Shown here: one piece after another, positions 7,480 through 14,972 of the stretch
Position numbering within the stretch: position 1 is the stretch's first letter
How the letters are laid out: each line of letters opens with the position of its first letter
Assembly (NCBI RefSeq): GCF_004339665.1
Contig: NZ_SMMU01000016.1
Location: forward strand, 28,357 to 92,356
Reading direction: 5' to 3'
Source: Azotobacter chroococcum
GTDB lineage: Bacteria > Pseudomonadota > Gammaproteobacteria > Pseudomonadales > Pseudomonadaceae
Length of the DNA stretch: 64,000 nucleotides
The notes under the pieces: generated by a model
Databases searched by the model: none
Seen by the model: the letters and a program-made list of their open reading frames with translations, nothing else
What the model was told of the DNA's origin: nothing
Made by a program: the position numbers and the translations under genes

Positions 7480-9768
7480 ATGCCCGACCTCGCTTCATTC
7501 GGCATATCGACGGAAATCGTCGGCGAATCGGCCCGTTTCCGCAGCCTGCTGAGCCTGGTCGAGCGCGTCGCTCCCACCACGCACACCCTGCTGATCTGCG
7601 GCCCGACCGGCTCGGGCAAGGAAGTGGTGGCGCGGCGGCTACACGCGCAGGGCCTGCATCCCGGGCAGCCCTTCGTCGACGTCAACTGCGGAGCGATCCC
7701 GGAAAACCTCATCGAGTCGGAACTGTTCGGCCATGCCCGTGGCGCCTTCACCGGGGCGACCAGCCAGCGCCCCGGCTACTTCCAGCAGGTCGGCCGCGGC
7801 ACGCTGTTTCTCGACGAGATCGGCGAGCTGCCGCTGGCGCTGCAGACCCGCCTGCTGCGGGTGCTGGAAACCCGCAGCTTCCGCCCGATCGGCGCCAGCG
7901 AGTCGCTGCGCTTCGAGGGCCGGGTGGTCGCCGCCACCCACCGCGACCTGCAGGCCATGGTCCGCGAAGGCCGCTTCCGCGAGGATCTCTACCACCGCCT
8001 GACGGTGTTCGTGCTCGAGGTGCCCGGCCTCGACCAGCGCCGCGAGGACATCCCGGCGCTGGTGACGCACTTCGCCGCCCGCCAGCCACGGCCGCTGTCG
8101 TTCTCCGAGGTGTCGCTCGAGCGGCTGCGCCAGGCGCCCTGGCCGGGCCATGTGCGCCAGCTGCGCAACCTGATCGACCGGCTGGGCGTGCTGGCCCTCT
8201 CCGAGCGGATCGGCCTCGCCGAACTGGAGCCCTTCCTGGCGCCGGCCCAGAACGCTTCCGCCGAACAGGACGACCTGGCCGACGCCCTGCTGGCGCTGGA
8301 GGGCGACAACAAGCTGCAGGCGGCCGAGAACCTGCTGATCGACCGGGCACTACAGCGCAGCGGCGGCAACAAGAGCGCGGCCGCCCAGCTGCTGGGCGTC
8401 AGCCGCAAGGTCGTCGAGCGGCGCCTGAAGTCCCGCGAGAGCCGCGGCCAGGACGCCGAACTCCTGCTCGAGGAAGGCCGCCGGCGGGTCGAGGCGGCGG
8501 AATTCCGCGAGGCGATCCCGCCACTGCGCCGCTGCCTCGACCAGTTGAGCCGGCGCGACGGGGCACACGTCCTGCAGTTCGAGGCCTACCGCCTGCTCGG
8601 CGTCAGCCTGCGCAGCGTGAACGGCTGGCTGTGCGCCGAGGCCTGCGCCTGCTACGAAGCGGCCCTGCAGGCGGGAGAGGGCCTGGGCTACGGCAGCGAG
8701 CTGGCCTCCCTGCAGTTCGGCATCTGGGTCACCCAGCTGATGACCCTGGAGCTGGGCAGGGCCCGCGCCACGGCGCAGGACATGCTGCAGCGCGCCCGCG
8801 ACCTCGGCAGCCCGGCCGCCCAAGACGAAGCCCACGTGGCCATGGCCAACACCCTGTTCTGGCTGGGCGACTGCGAGGAGGCCCTGGCCTGCCTGGCCCG
8901 CGGCGGACTGCTGCAGGGCGGCGAGGACGAGGCGCGCAGCGGCCTGCAGGGCTTCGACCTGGTCGCCCTGGCGCTGACCTTCGAGGGCCTGGCGGCCTTC
9001 CAGCTGGGCACCTTCGCCCGGGCGCGCCAGGCCATGCAGCGCCTGCTGCTGCGCTGCGGGGAGGACAACCCGCATCCCTTCAACCGGGCCCTGGCCCTGC
9101 AGGGCGCCGTCTGGCTGGCCTGTCTGTTCGAGGACCGGGAGCGGCTGGGGCCGCTGGCGGCGGACCTGGACGCCCTCTCCGAGCAGCACGGCTTCACCTT
9201 CTACCGGGGCATCGGCCAGGTCTTCCGCGGCTGCCACATGGGCTCGCTCGGCGCCTTCGACGAGGCCGAGCGCTTCATGCTCGAGGGCTACCAGAGCCAC
9301 ATGCTCAACCACGGCGGCCGCCTGTTCCATTCCTTCCAGGCCTGGCAGCGCGGCGAGCTGCTGCTGCAGGCCGGACGTCCTGCCGACTGCGAAAGCCTGC
9401 TGGCCCATGCGCTGGACCTGGCCCTGGAGCACCAGGAACGCACCTACCTGGGCGAGCTGCAGACCCTCAAGGCGCGGGCCCGCTGGGCACAGGGCGACCC
9501 GGACGGCGCCGAGCAGGAGCTGCGCAGCGCCCTGTCCACCGCCATGGCGCTGGGCTCGGTGTCCGCGCGCATCGCCGCCGCCACCCAACTCGCCCGGCTC
9601 CTGTGCCAGACCCGCCGCACGGAGCAGGCCGCCGAGCTGCTCGCCCGGGCGCTGCGCGGCGTCGCCCCGGAGGCGCCGCCGCCGAGCCTGGCCCGGGCGC
9701 TGCAACTGCTCGCGGAGCTGGGCACCGGCCACCAATCACGCACCACAACCATGCAAGACAAGGAGTGA
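7480..9768 (+). CDS. Sigma-54-dependent activator with long C-terminal helical-repeat tail
   Basis: 762-aa bacterial enhancer-binding protein. The AAA+ domain starts almost at the N-terminus with no PAS, GAF or receiver domain before it. It shows Walker A GPTGSGKE, the sigma-54 contact loop GAFTGA, Walker B GTLFLDEIGE and the PWPGHVRQLRNLI block. A Fis-type HTH follows (about residues 287-320; NKSAAAQLLGVSRKVVERRL). About 440 residues of Ala/Leu-rich helical repeats (TPR-like) make up the rest and probably act as the sensor. The start at 7480 is chosen because AAGGA (7466-7470) is 9 nt upstream, whereas the in-frame ATG at 7471 touches it. Targets probably include the C69 gene, which has a -24/-12 promoter. 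Confidence 0.88.
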   Translation: MPDLASFGISTEIVGESARFRSLLSLVERVAPTTHTLLICGPTGSGKEVVARRLHAQGLHPGQPFVDVNCGAIPENLIESELFGHARGAFTGATSQRPGYFQQVGRGTLFLDEIGELPLALQTRLLRVLETRSFRPIGASESLRFEGRVVAATHRDLQAMVREGRFREDLYHRLTVFVLEVPGLDQRREDIPALVTHFAARQPRPLSFSEVSLERLRQAPWPGHVRQLRNLIDRLGVLALSERIGLAELEPFLAPAQNASAEQDDLADALLALEGDNKLQAAENLLIDRALQRSGGNKSAAAQLLGVSRKVVERRLKSRESRGQDAELLLEEGRRRVEAAEFREAIPPLRRCLDQLSRRDGAHVLQFEAYRLLGVSLRSVNGWLCAEACACYEAALQAGEGLGYGSELASLQFGIWVTQLMTLELGRARATAQDMLQRARDLGSPAAQDEAHVAMANTLFWLGDCEEALACLARGGLLQGGEDEARSGLQGFDLVALALTFEGLAAFQLGTFARARQAMQRLLLRCGEDNPHPFNRALALQGAVWLACLFEDRERLGPLAADLDALSEQHGFTFYRGIGQVFRGCHMGSLGAFDEAERFMLEGYQSHMLNHGGRLFHSFQAWQRGELLLQAGRPADCESLLAHALDLALEHQERTYLGELQTLKARARWAQGDPDGAEQELRSALSTAMALGSVSARIAAATQLARLLCQTRRTEQAAELLARALRGVAPEAPPPSLARALQLLAELGTGHQSRTTTMQDKE

Positions 9769-9771
9769 CAC

Positions 9772-10992
9772 ATGGCGTATGAACTCGGTCCCCAGGACCT
9801 GGAAGCATTGCTGCTGGGCGGGGCCTTCTTCGGCAGCGGCGGCGGCGGCACCATCACCTCCGCCCGCCACCTGGCGGCGAACTTCCACGCGGGCGACTAC
9901 TACCCCACCCAGCGCGTGCGGGTGGTGTCGGCGGAGGAGGTCGGCGACGGGGACACCGTGATGGTCGCCTACATGGGCGCCCCCGAAGCGATCAACAGCA
10001 CCTCCTATCCCATCGGTCCCGTGGCCGCGGCCCGGCAGGTGCAGGCGCGCCTGGCGGCCCAGGGCCGCCGGCTGGCCTATGTGGTGTCCCCGGAAAGCGG
10101 CGCCCTCGGCTTCGTCGTCGCCTGTCTGGTGGCCGCCAAGCTGGGACTCGCGGTGGTCGACGCCGACGGCGCCGGGCGCGCCGTGCCCTCGCTGCCGATG
10201 CTGACCTACGCTGCCGCCGAGATCAGCCCGCGGCCGACCTTCCTGGTCAGCCAGGGCGAACTGTGCGTGGAGCTGGACGTGACGCCGCGCAGCGGCATCA
10301 ACGGCGATCCGACCCACCAGCAGGACGTCTCGGTGATCGTCGAGCAGATGACCCGGCCGATCGTCGCCGCCACGCAGTTCGGCGAGTTCGGCGGCCTGGC
10401 CATGTGGATCATGAGCCCGGCCGAGCTGCCCGCCGCGCTGCCGATCCGCGCCACCCTGTCCCGAGCGCTGCAGCTGGGCCGCGCCCTGCAGGCCGGAGAG
10501 ATCGGCAGTGCGGCGGCCATGATCGACTACCTCGGCAAGGCGTTCGGCATCCTCGCCCGGGCGATCTCCCAGCCCGGCGAGCTGGTCGCCGCCGAAGTGG
10601 ACACCGCCGGCGGCTTCGACCTAGGCAAGGTCCACCTGCAGGCCGGAGCGCGCCGCTACACCGTGGTCTACCAGAACGAGTCGCTGCTGGCCTGGGACAG
10701 CGTGCGTCCCGCCCCCATCCTGCTGGCCCCCGACAGCCTGGCGTACTTCGTCGAGGGCCCGGGCCAGGCGGTGTATTCCAACGGCGACCTGGTGCTGGCC
10801 GATGGCAGTCTCAACCCCGAGGTCAGGCAGCGCACCGTCACCCTGCTCGCCTGGCAGGCCGACCCCGCGCTGCGCACGCCGGGCGGACTGATCCTCGACT
10901 CCTTCCGGCAGCTGCTGGCCAGCATGGGCTATCTGGGCCCCTACGTGCCGGTCGGCGAACTACAGCGGGACCGCGCGGAGATCGGCGCATGA
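9772..10992 (+). CDS. DUF917 family protein (S-methyl-thiohydantoin desulfurase-like)
   Basis: 406-aa cytoplasmic protein of the DUF917 family. The N-terminal LLLGGAFFGSGGGG glycine-rich block and the VSPESGALG, FGEFGG and PGQAVYSNGD-type blocks fit that family. Members are annotated as hydantoinase/oxoprolinase-like or S-methyl thiohydantoin desulfurases and are usually found with hydantoin racemase-like and transport genes. It starts 3 nt after the activator gene and its stop overlaps the next start (ATGA), so the three genes form an operon. The actual substrate cannot be read from sequence. Confidence 0.8.
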   Translation: MAYELGPQDLEALLLGGAFFGSGGGGTITSARHLAANFHAGDYYPTQRVRVVSAEEVGDGDTVMVAYMGAPEAINSTSYPIGPVAAARQVQARLAAQGRRLAYVVSPESGALGFVVACLVAAKLGLAVVDADGAGRAVPSLPMLTYAAAEISPRPTFLVSQGELCVELDVTPRSGINGDPTHQQDVSVIVEQMTRPIVAATQFGEFGGLAMWIMSPAELPAALPIRATLSRALQLGRALQAGEIGSAAAMIDYLGKAFGILARAISQPGELVAAEVDTAGGFDLGKVHLQAGARRYTVVYQNESLLAWDSVRPAPILLAPDSLAYFVEGPGQAVYSNGDLVLADGSLNPEVRQRTVTLLAWQADPALRTPGGLILDSFRQLLASMGYLGPYVPVGELQRDRAEIGA

Positions 10993-11711
10993 ACGCTCCC
11001 ATCCGTATCGCCGTGCTGGTCCCGGCGGCGACCGACGCCTACAACGCGCGCATCCTGCAGGCCATCGACCCGGTGGTGCCGGCCGACGTGCAGGTGGAAA
11101 TCCGCGCCATCGCCACAGGCCATCCCTGCATCGAGAACCGCACCAACTGGCTGCAGAACGGCATGCCGGTGGTGGAACTGGCGCGCCAGCTGGAGCAGGA
11201 AGGCTTCGACGGCATCTGGCTGACCGACTTCGACATGTGCGGCGTCGAGGCCGCCCGCGAAGTCATCGACATCCCGATCGTCGGCGGCTTCCCGACCTCG
11301 GCCTTCAGTGCCCTGGCCCTCAGCCAGCGCTTTTCCATCATCACCGTGCTGCAGAGCACCCTGGCCATGCAGCGCGGCCACGTCCTGAGCTATGGCCTCA
11401 GCGAGTCGTTCGCCTCGATCCGCGCCGTGGACTGCAACGTGGCCGACCTCGGCAACCTCGACGTGGTGGTCGCCCGGACCTTCGAACAGGCCCTCAAGGC
11501 GGTCCGCGAGGACGGCGCGCAGTCGCTGCTGCTGGGCTGCACCGGCTTCGTCGACGTGGCCGGCCGGGTCGCCACCCTGCTGGAGGAAACCCTGGGCAGC
11601 TACGTCCCGGTCATCGACCCGAACCAGGCCGGCTTCGGCTTCCTGGTCTCCCTGGTGCGCATGAAGCTGCGTCCCAGCCGGCTGACCTACAGCAAGATCA
11701 CGACCTTCTAA
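10989..11711 (+). CDS. Asp/Glu/hydantoin racemase-like protein
   Basis: 240-aa protein of the Asp/Glu/hydantoin racemase (HyuE-like) superfamily. It begins IRIAVLVPAATDAYN and has two candidate catalytic cysteines: one in TDFDMCGVEAARE (about residue 82) and one in LLLGCTGF (about residue 182). These positions match the two-cysteine, cofactor-independent racemase mechanism. The start overlaps the DUF917 stop by ATGA, implying translational coupling. The pair would racemise and process a cyclic amino-acid derivative. The substrate is inferred only from context. Confidence 0.82.
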   Translation: MNAPIRIAVLVPAATDAYNARILQAIDPVVPADVQVEIRAIATGHPCIENRTNWLQNGMPVVELARQLEQEGFDGIWLTDFDMCGVEAAREVIDIPIVGGFPTSAFSALALSQRFSIITVLQSTLAMQRGHVLSYGLSESFASIRAVDCNVADLGNLDVVVARTFEQALKAVREDGAQSLLLGCTGFVDVAGRVATLLEETLGSYVPVIDPNQAGFGFLVSLVRMKLRPSRLTYSKITTF

Positions 11712-11730
11712 CCTGCCGGCATCGCCTTGG

Positions 11731-11748
11731 CGCCCCCGTCCGGGGGCG
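11731..11748 (+). terminator. Stem-loop after the racemase gene
   Basis: CGCCCCC and GGGGGCG arms around GTCC lie 20 nt after the stop codon, followed by only two T. A second inverted repeat follows at 11760-11792 (CATGTCCGG / CCGGACATG, 15-nt loop). Together they probably end the operon. Confidence 0.6.
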
Positions 11749-11902
11749 TTCCCTGCCTCCATGTCCGGGCCGGACCGCCCTGTCCGGACATGGATGACTT
11801 CGTCCATCCGGCCCGCGCCGCCCTGGCTGGATTCGTCCACCCTTTCCCGCTCCGCCTCCAAAGCGTACAAATAAATCAATAAAAATCAAAAAGTTGTCTA
11901 CT

Positions 11903-11917
11903 TGGAACAGGCCTTGC
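11903..11917 (+). promoter_or_regulatory. Candidate sigma-54 (-24/-12) promoter
   Basis: TGGAAC-AGGCC-TTGC matches the sigma-54 consensus TGGCAC-N5-TTGC at exact spacing with one mismatch, and a T follows. It sits at the edge of an AT-rich stretch (11862-11900) about 110 nt before the C69 peptidase gene. A sigma-54 activator is encoded 2 kb upstream, which makes regulation by it plausible. Confidence 0.65.
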
Positions 11918-12025
11918 TTCAGGGATTGCCGACAAAGACGCCAACGCCACCGGCGTATTGGCCCTGTCCGCCGGGCATGTCCCTTTCATGCCCCGTCCAT
12001 TTCCGATGCAGCAGAGAGTTCTTCC

Positions 12026-13414
12026 ATGTGCATCAACATCGCAATCGGCAGGGAAGCGAGCACGGAAAACCAGATCATGGTTTGCCGCAACGAGGATGGC
12101 CGCGGTCATCGCTGGAACCGCTACCTCGCCTATCGGAGCGAGCCGGAATACGCCAGTCCCCTGGTCGTGCACGAGGGGATCTGGACCCTGGGCAACGGCC
12201 TCGGCGTGCCCCTGCCGGCCAACGGCTTCGCCTACAGCGCCATGCCCGATGCGCAGCCCCATCGCGCAGCCAGGTGCCATCTCCACGAGGGACGCGGGAT
12301 CAACGAGAACAACGTCGCCGTTTCGACGACCAATGCCCGGCGCCTGAACCCCCAGGCCATGGCCGCCGATCCGCTGCTGGCCGAGGCCGGTATCGAGGAA
12401 GCGGTGATTCCCACCCTGCTGCTGCCGCAGGCCCTGAGCGCCCGCCATGGCGTGGAGCTGCTGGGCCACTACATCGAGCGCTACGGCGCCAGCGAAGCCT
12501 GCGGCGCGATCCTCGCCGACGCCTTCGAGGCCTGGTACCTGGAGACCGGTTCGGCGCATCACTGGATCGCGGTGCGGATTCCCGCCGACAGCTACCTGGT
12601 CGCGGCCGGCGCCATGCGCGTCCATGACGTCGACCTCGACGGGGCCGGCGTGCTGCATTCCCGCGGGCTGTTCGAGTTCGTCGCGGAGCACCGCCTGCTG
12701 GCCGATCCCGACCGCCGGCGATTCGATTTCGCCGGAGCCTTCGGCGTCCCCGGCAGCCCCCACGACGCCGAACGGATCTGGCTCACCCAGAAGCACCTGA
12801 GCTCCTCGCAGCGCCAGGGCCCGCGACAGCCGCGCTATCCGCTGTTCCTGAAGCCCGATGGCCGGCTCTGCGTCACCGATGTGATGACGGTGTTGCGGGG
12901 CACCAGCATGTGGAGGGTGTTCGAAGGCGGCACGGGCCGGCCGAGCGCACACGACAGGACCGAGGCGAGCCACATCGTCTGCCTGAACGCGGACATGCCC
13001 ACCGAACTGCGCGGGCTGATCTGGCAGACCCTCGGCTCGCCCCTCGGCACCCCCTACCTGCCGCTCTACCATGCGATGCAGGACATCCCCCGCGAACTGG
13101 GCCGCAGTTCCGACCCGCAGGGCGGAACCCCCGCCTACCGGGCCTTCCGCGGCCTCCTTGCGCTGGCCGGCGGCGAAACGCCCGGGCATCTCTCCGCACT
13201 GCAGGCCATGTGGCATGCCCAAGAGCAGGAGTTCGTCTTCCAGCAGCACCACCTGAGGCAGATGCTGCTCTCCATGTACCTGCAATCGCCGCCGAGCGCC
13301 CTCGCCTTCGCCCAGCACTACAGCACCGGCTGCACCCTGCAGATGGTGGAAAAGGCCCACCGCGAACGCCAGCGCCTGATGGCGCCCCCCCCGGAAAAGA
13401 CCGGCAACGCGTAG
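12026..13414 (+). CDS. C69-family dipeptidase
   Basis: 462-aa protein of peptidase family C69 (PepD-like, Ntn-hydrolase fold). The chosen start, with an AGAGAG ribosome site upstream, puts Cys at position 2 (MCINIAIGREAS), the family's autocatalytic N-terminal nucleophile, followed by the family-type CRNEDGRG block. Later blocks include SVNGxG-like INENNVAVSTTNARR and the C-terminal FRGLLALAGG region. It probably cleaves dipeptides in the cytoplasm. Preceded by a -24/-12 promoter and downstream of the Bug/DUF917/racemase cluster, it probably belongs to the same catabolic regulon. Confidence 0.8.
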   Translation: MCINIAIGREASTENQIMVCRNEDGRGHRWNRYLAYRSEPEYASPLVVHEGIWTLGNGLGVPLPANGFAYSAMPDAQPHRAARCHLHEGRGINENNVAVSTTNARRLNPQAMAADPLLAEAGIEEAVIPTLLLPQALSARHGVELLGHYIERYGASEACGAILADAFEAWYLETGSAHHWIAVRIPADSYLVAAGAMRVHDVDLDGAGVLHSRGLFEFVAEHRLLADPDRRRFDFAGAFGVPGSPHDAERIWLTQKHLSSSQRQGPRQPRYPLFLKPDGRLCVTDVMTVLRGTSMWRVFEGGTGRPSAHDRTEASHIVCLNADMPTELRGLIWQTLGSPLGTPYLPLYHAMQDIPRELGRSSDPQGGTPAYRAFRGLLALAGGETPGHLSALQAMWHAQEQEFVFQQHHLRQMLLSMYLQSPPSALAFAQHYSTGCTLQMVEKAHRERQRLMAPPPEKTGNA

Positions 13415-13447
13415 GCGGCCTGCGCGGAACGGCGAACCGGGCTGCAC

Positions 13448-13472
13448 GCCTGCGTCCAGTGGAGACGCAGGC
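13448..13472 (+). terminator. Stem-loop after the C69 gene
   Basis: GCCTGCGTC and GACGCAGGC (9-bp perfect arms, 7-nt loop), 34 nt after the stop; no strong T-run. Confidence 0.55.
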
Positions 13473-13578
13473 TCGAAGGCCTATCAGCCGGCCTGCCCCG
13501 CAGCCCGTCGGAATCACCGGGCTCCGTCCGAGAACCTTCTAGACTCGACTCCCCAAGGAAACCCAAGGGAGATCGAAC

Positions 13579-14271
13579 ATGCGCTCCTGGAAACTCGCGC
13601 TCGTCGTCCTGGTGCTCGCCGGCACCGCCTGCAGCAACATCCCCTCCTCGGAAACCCGCCATTCGGGCTTTCTCGGCGACTACAGCCGGCTGGTCGAGGA
13701 CCCCTACTGGGACAACAGCGAGTACTGGGTCAAGCCGGGCCTGCACCTGCGCCAGGACTACGACAAGAAAATCGTCCTCGAACCGGCCCGCTACTACGTG
13801 GATGCCGCCACCCAGGCGGTGATCCGCGAGCGCAGCGAGGAAACCGCCAAGGTCCTGGCCCATCTCGACCAGGCCATCCGTCGCGAACTGCAGGCCGGCG
13901 GCTACCAGCTGGTGACCTCCGCCGACGTGCGCAGCCTGCGCTTGCGCCCGGCGATCACCGGGCTGATCCGCAACGCCCGCGACATGAAGCCCACCGAGTA
14001 CATCCCGATCGGTTTCCTGATCGGCGCCGGCATGCAGCTCGCCGGCGTGCGCGACCAGCAGGTACGGATCTTCTTCGAAACCGAGATCCGCAACGCCAGG
14101 ACCGGGGAACTCCTCGGCCAGTCGGTCAGCGCCGCCAGCGGCAACGAGGTCTCGCCCTCGGTCAAGGCCGGCGCCAGCGACACCTACCAGGCGCTGGACG
14201 ACTGGGCCAGGCAGGTGCGCGAGCGCCTGGACCGGGCCTATGGCGAGACCAAGGGCCAGGCCTCGCGCTGA
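13579..14271 (+). CDS. DUF3313-type outer-membrane lipoprotein
   Basis: 230-aa predicted lipoprotein. A short signal peptide ends in the lipobox LAGTAC, with the lipidated Cys at about residue 18. The mature part opens with SGFLGDYSRL, the usual opening of DUF3313 lipoproteins, and a strong AAGGGAG site precedes the start. The +2 residue after Cys is Ser, consistent with outer-membrane sorting. Function is unknown. It stands alone between a stem-loop and a convergent small gene. Confidence 0.8.
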   Translation: MRSWKLALVVLVLAGTACSNIPSSETRHSGFLGDYSRLVEDPYWDNSEYWVKPGLHLRQDYDKKIVLEPARYYVDAATQAVIRERSEETAKVLAHLDQAIRRELQAGGYQLVTSADVRSLRLRPAITGLIRNARDMKPTEYIPIGFLIGAGMQLAGVRDQQVRIFFETEIRNARTGELLGQSVSAASGNEVSPSVKAGASDTYQALDDWARQVRERLDRAYGETKGQASR

Positions 14272-14309
14272 ACGGAAGGGAAGGGAAATGGACGAACCGC
14301 GCTGCGGGC

Positions 14310-14339
14310 GCCGGGCAACGCGATCCGGCGCTGCCCGGC
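14310..14339. terminator. Stem-loop between convergent genes
   Basis: GCCGGGCA and TGCCCGGC arms (14310-14317 and 14332-14339) lie between the lipoprotein gene and the convergent small gene, so they can serve both strands. Confidence 0.55.
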
Positions 14340-14344
14340 CGGCT

Positions 14345-14707
14345 TCAGGCGCCGGGCAGATGGTCGAGGTTGACCGGATCGCCCGGGTGCAACCCCAGCT
14401 TTTCGCGGATGTCCCGGAACATGGCGTCGTATTCACCATGCTCGCGCAGGACCGGCCCGAAGCGCGGCTGGAAGCCGTTGCGCACGGCGATCTGCGTCAG
14501 CGCATTCATGAAGTCGAAGGCCATGTCGCGGTGCAGCTCGCATTCATCCGCAAAGGGTTTGCCGTCGATCTCGCCCTCCATGCGCAGGTGCAGCATCGGC
14601 CCCTCCTGGGGATCTTCGCGCACCTCGTAATAGACATCGCAGGTGAAGGCCTGGCGGTTGAGCTTGTCCACCTTCTGCTCGCGATGCACATGACCGGGTG
14701 TGAACAT
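14345..14707 (-). CDS. Small conserved Pseudomonas protein (DUF5064-like)
   Basis: 120-aa acidic soluble protein beginning MFTPGHVHREQ, with no signal peptide or membrane segment. A good AAGGAGA site precedes the start. It resembles the small DUF5064-type proteins common in Pseudomonas, which have no established function. It is a single gene, convergent with the DUF3313 lipoprotein. Confidence 0.6.
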   Translation of the reverse strand: MFTPGHVHREQKVDKLNRQAFTCDVYYEVREDPQEGPMLHLRMEGEIDGKPFADECELHRDMAFDFMNALTQIAVRNGFQPRFGPVLREHGEYDAMFRDIREKLGLHPGDPVNLDHLPGA

Positions 14708-14972
14708 GGGAATCTCCTTGCACTATGAAAATCCACTCTCGGAACCCCACTCCTGTCGGCCGACGGGCTCCGCCCGGACTCAGTGTAGGCACTCCGCCGC
14801 CGCCCGCACCGCTGAGCGACATTCGGCCACGAGCGGAGCACAAGGCGGATAACCGGCCCTAAAAGCCATGTACCGCCGATCGGAAAAAAGGCAGCCAGAA
14901 GAAACCAGACGAGCGGCATGGTCAATTTGATGTCGCTGCCTAGACTCAGCCTCGAATCACGACTTTTGGGGC

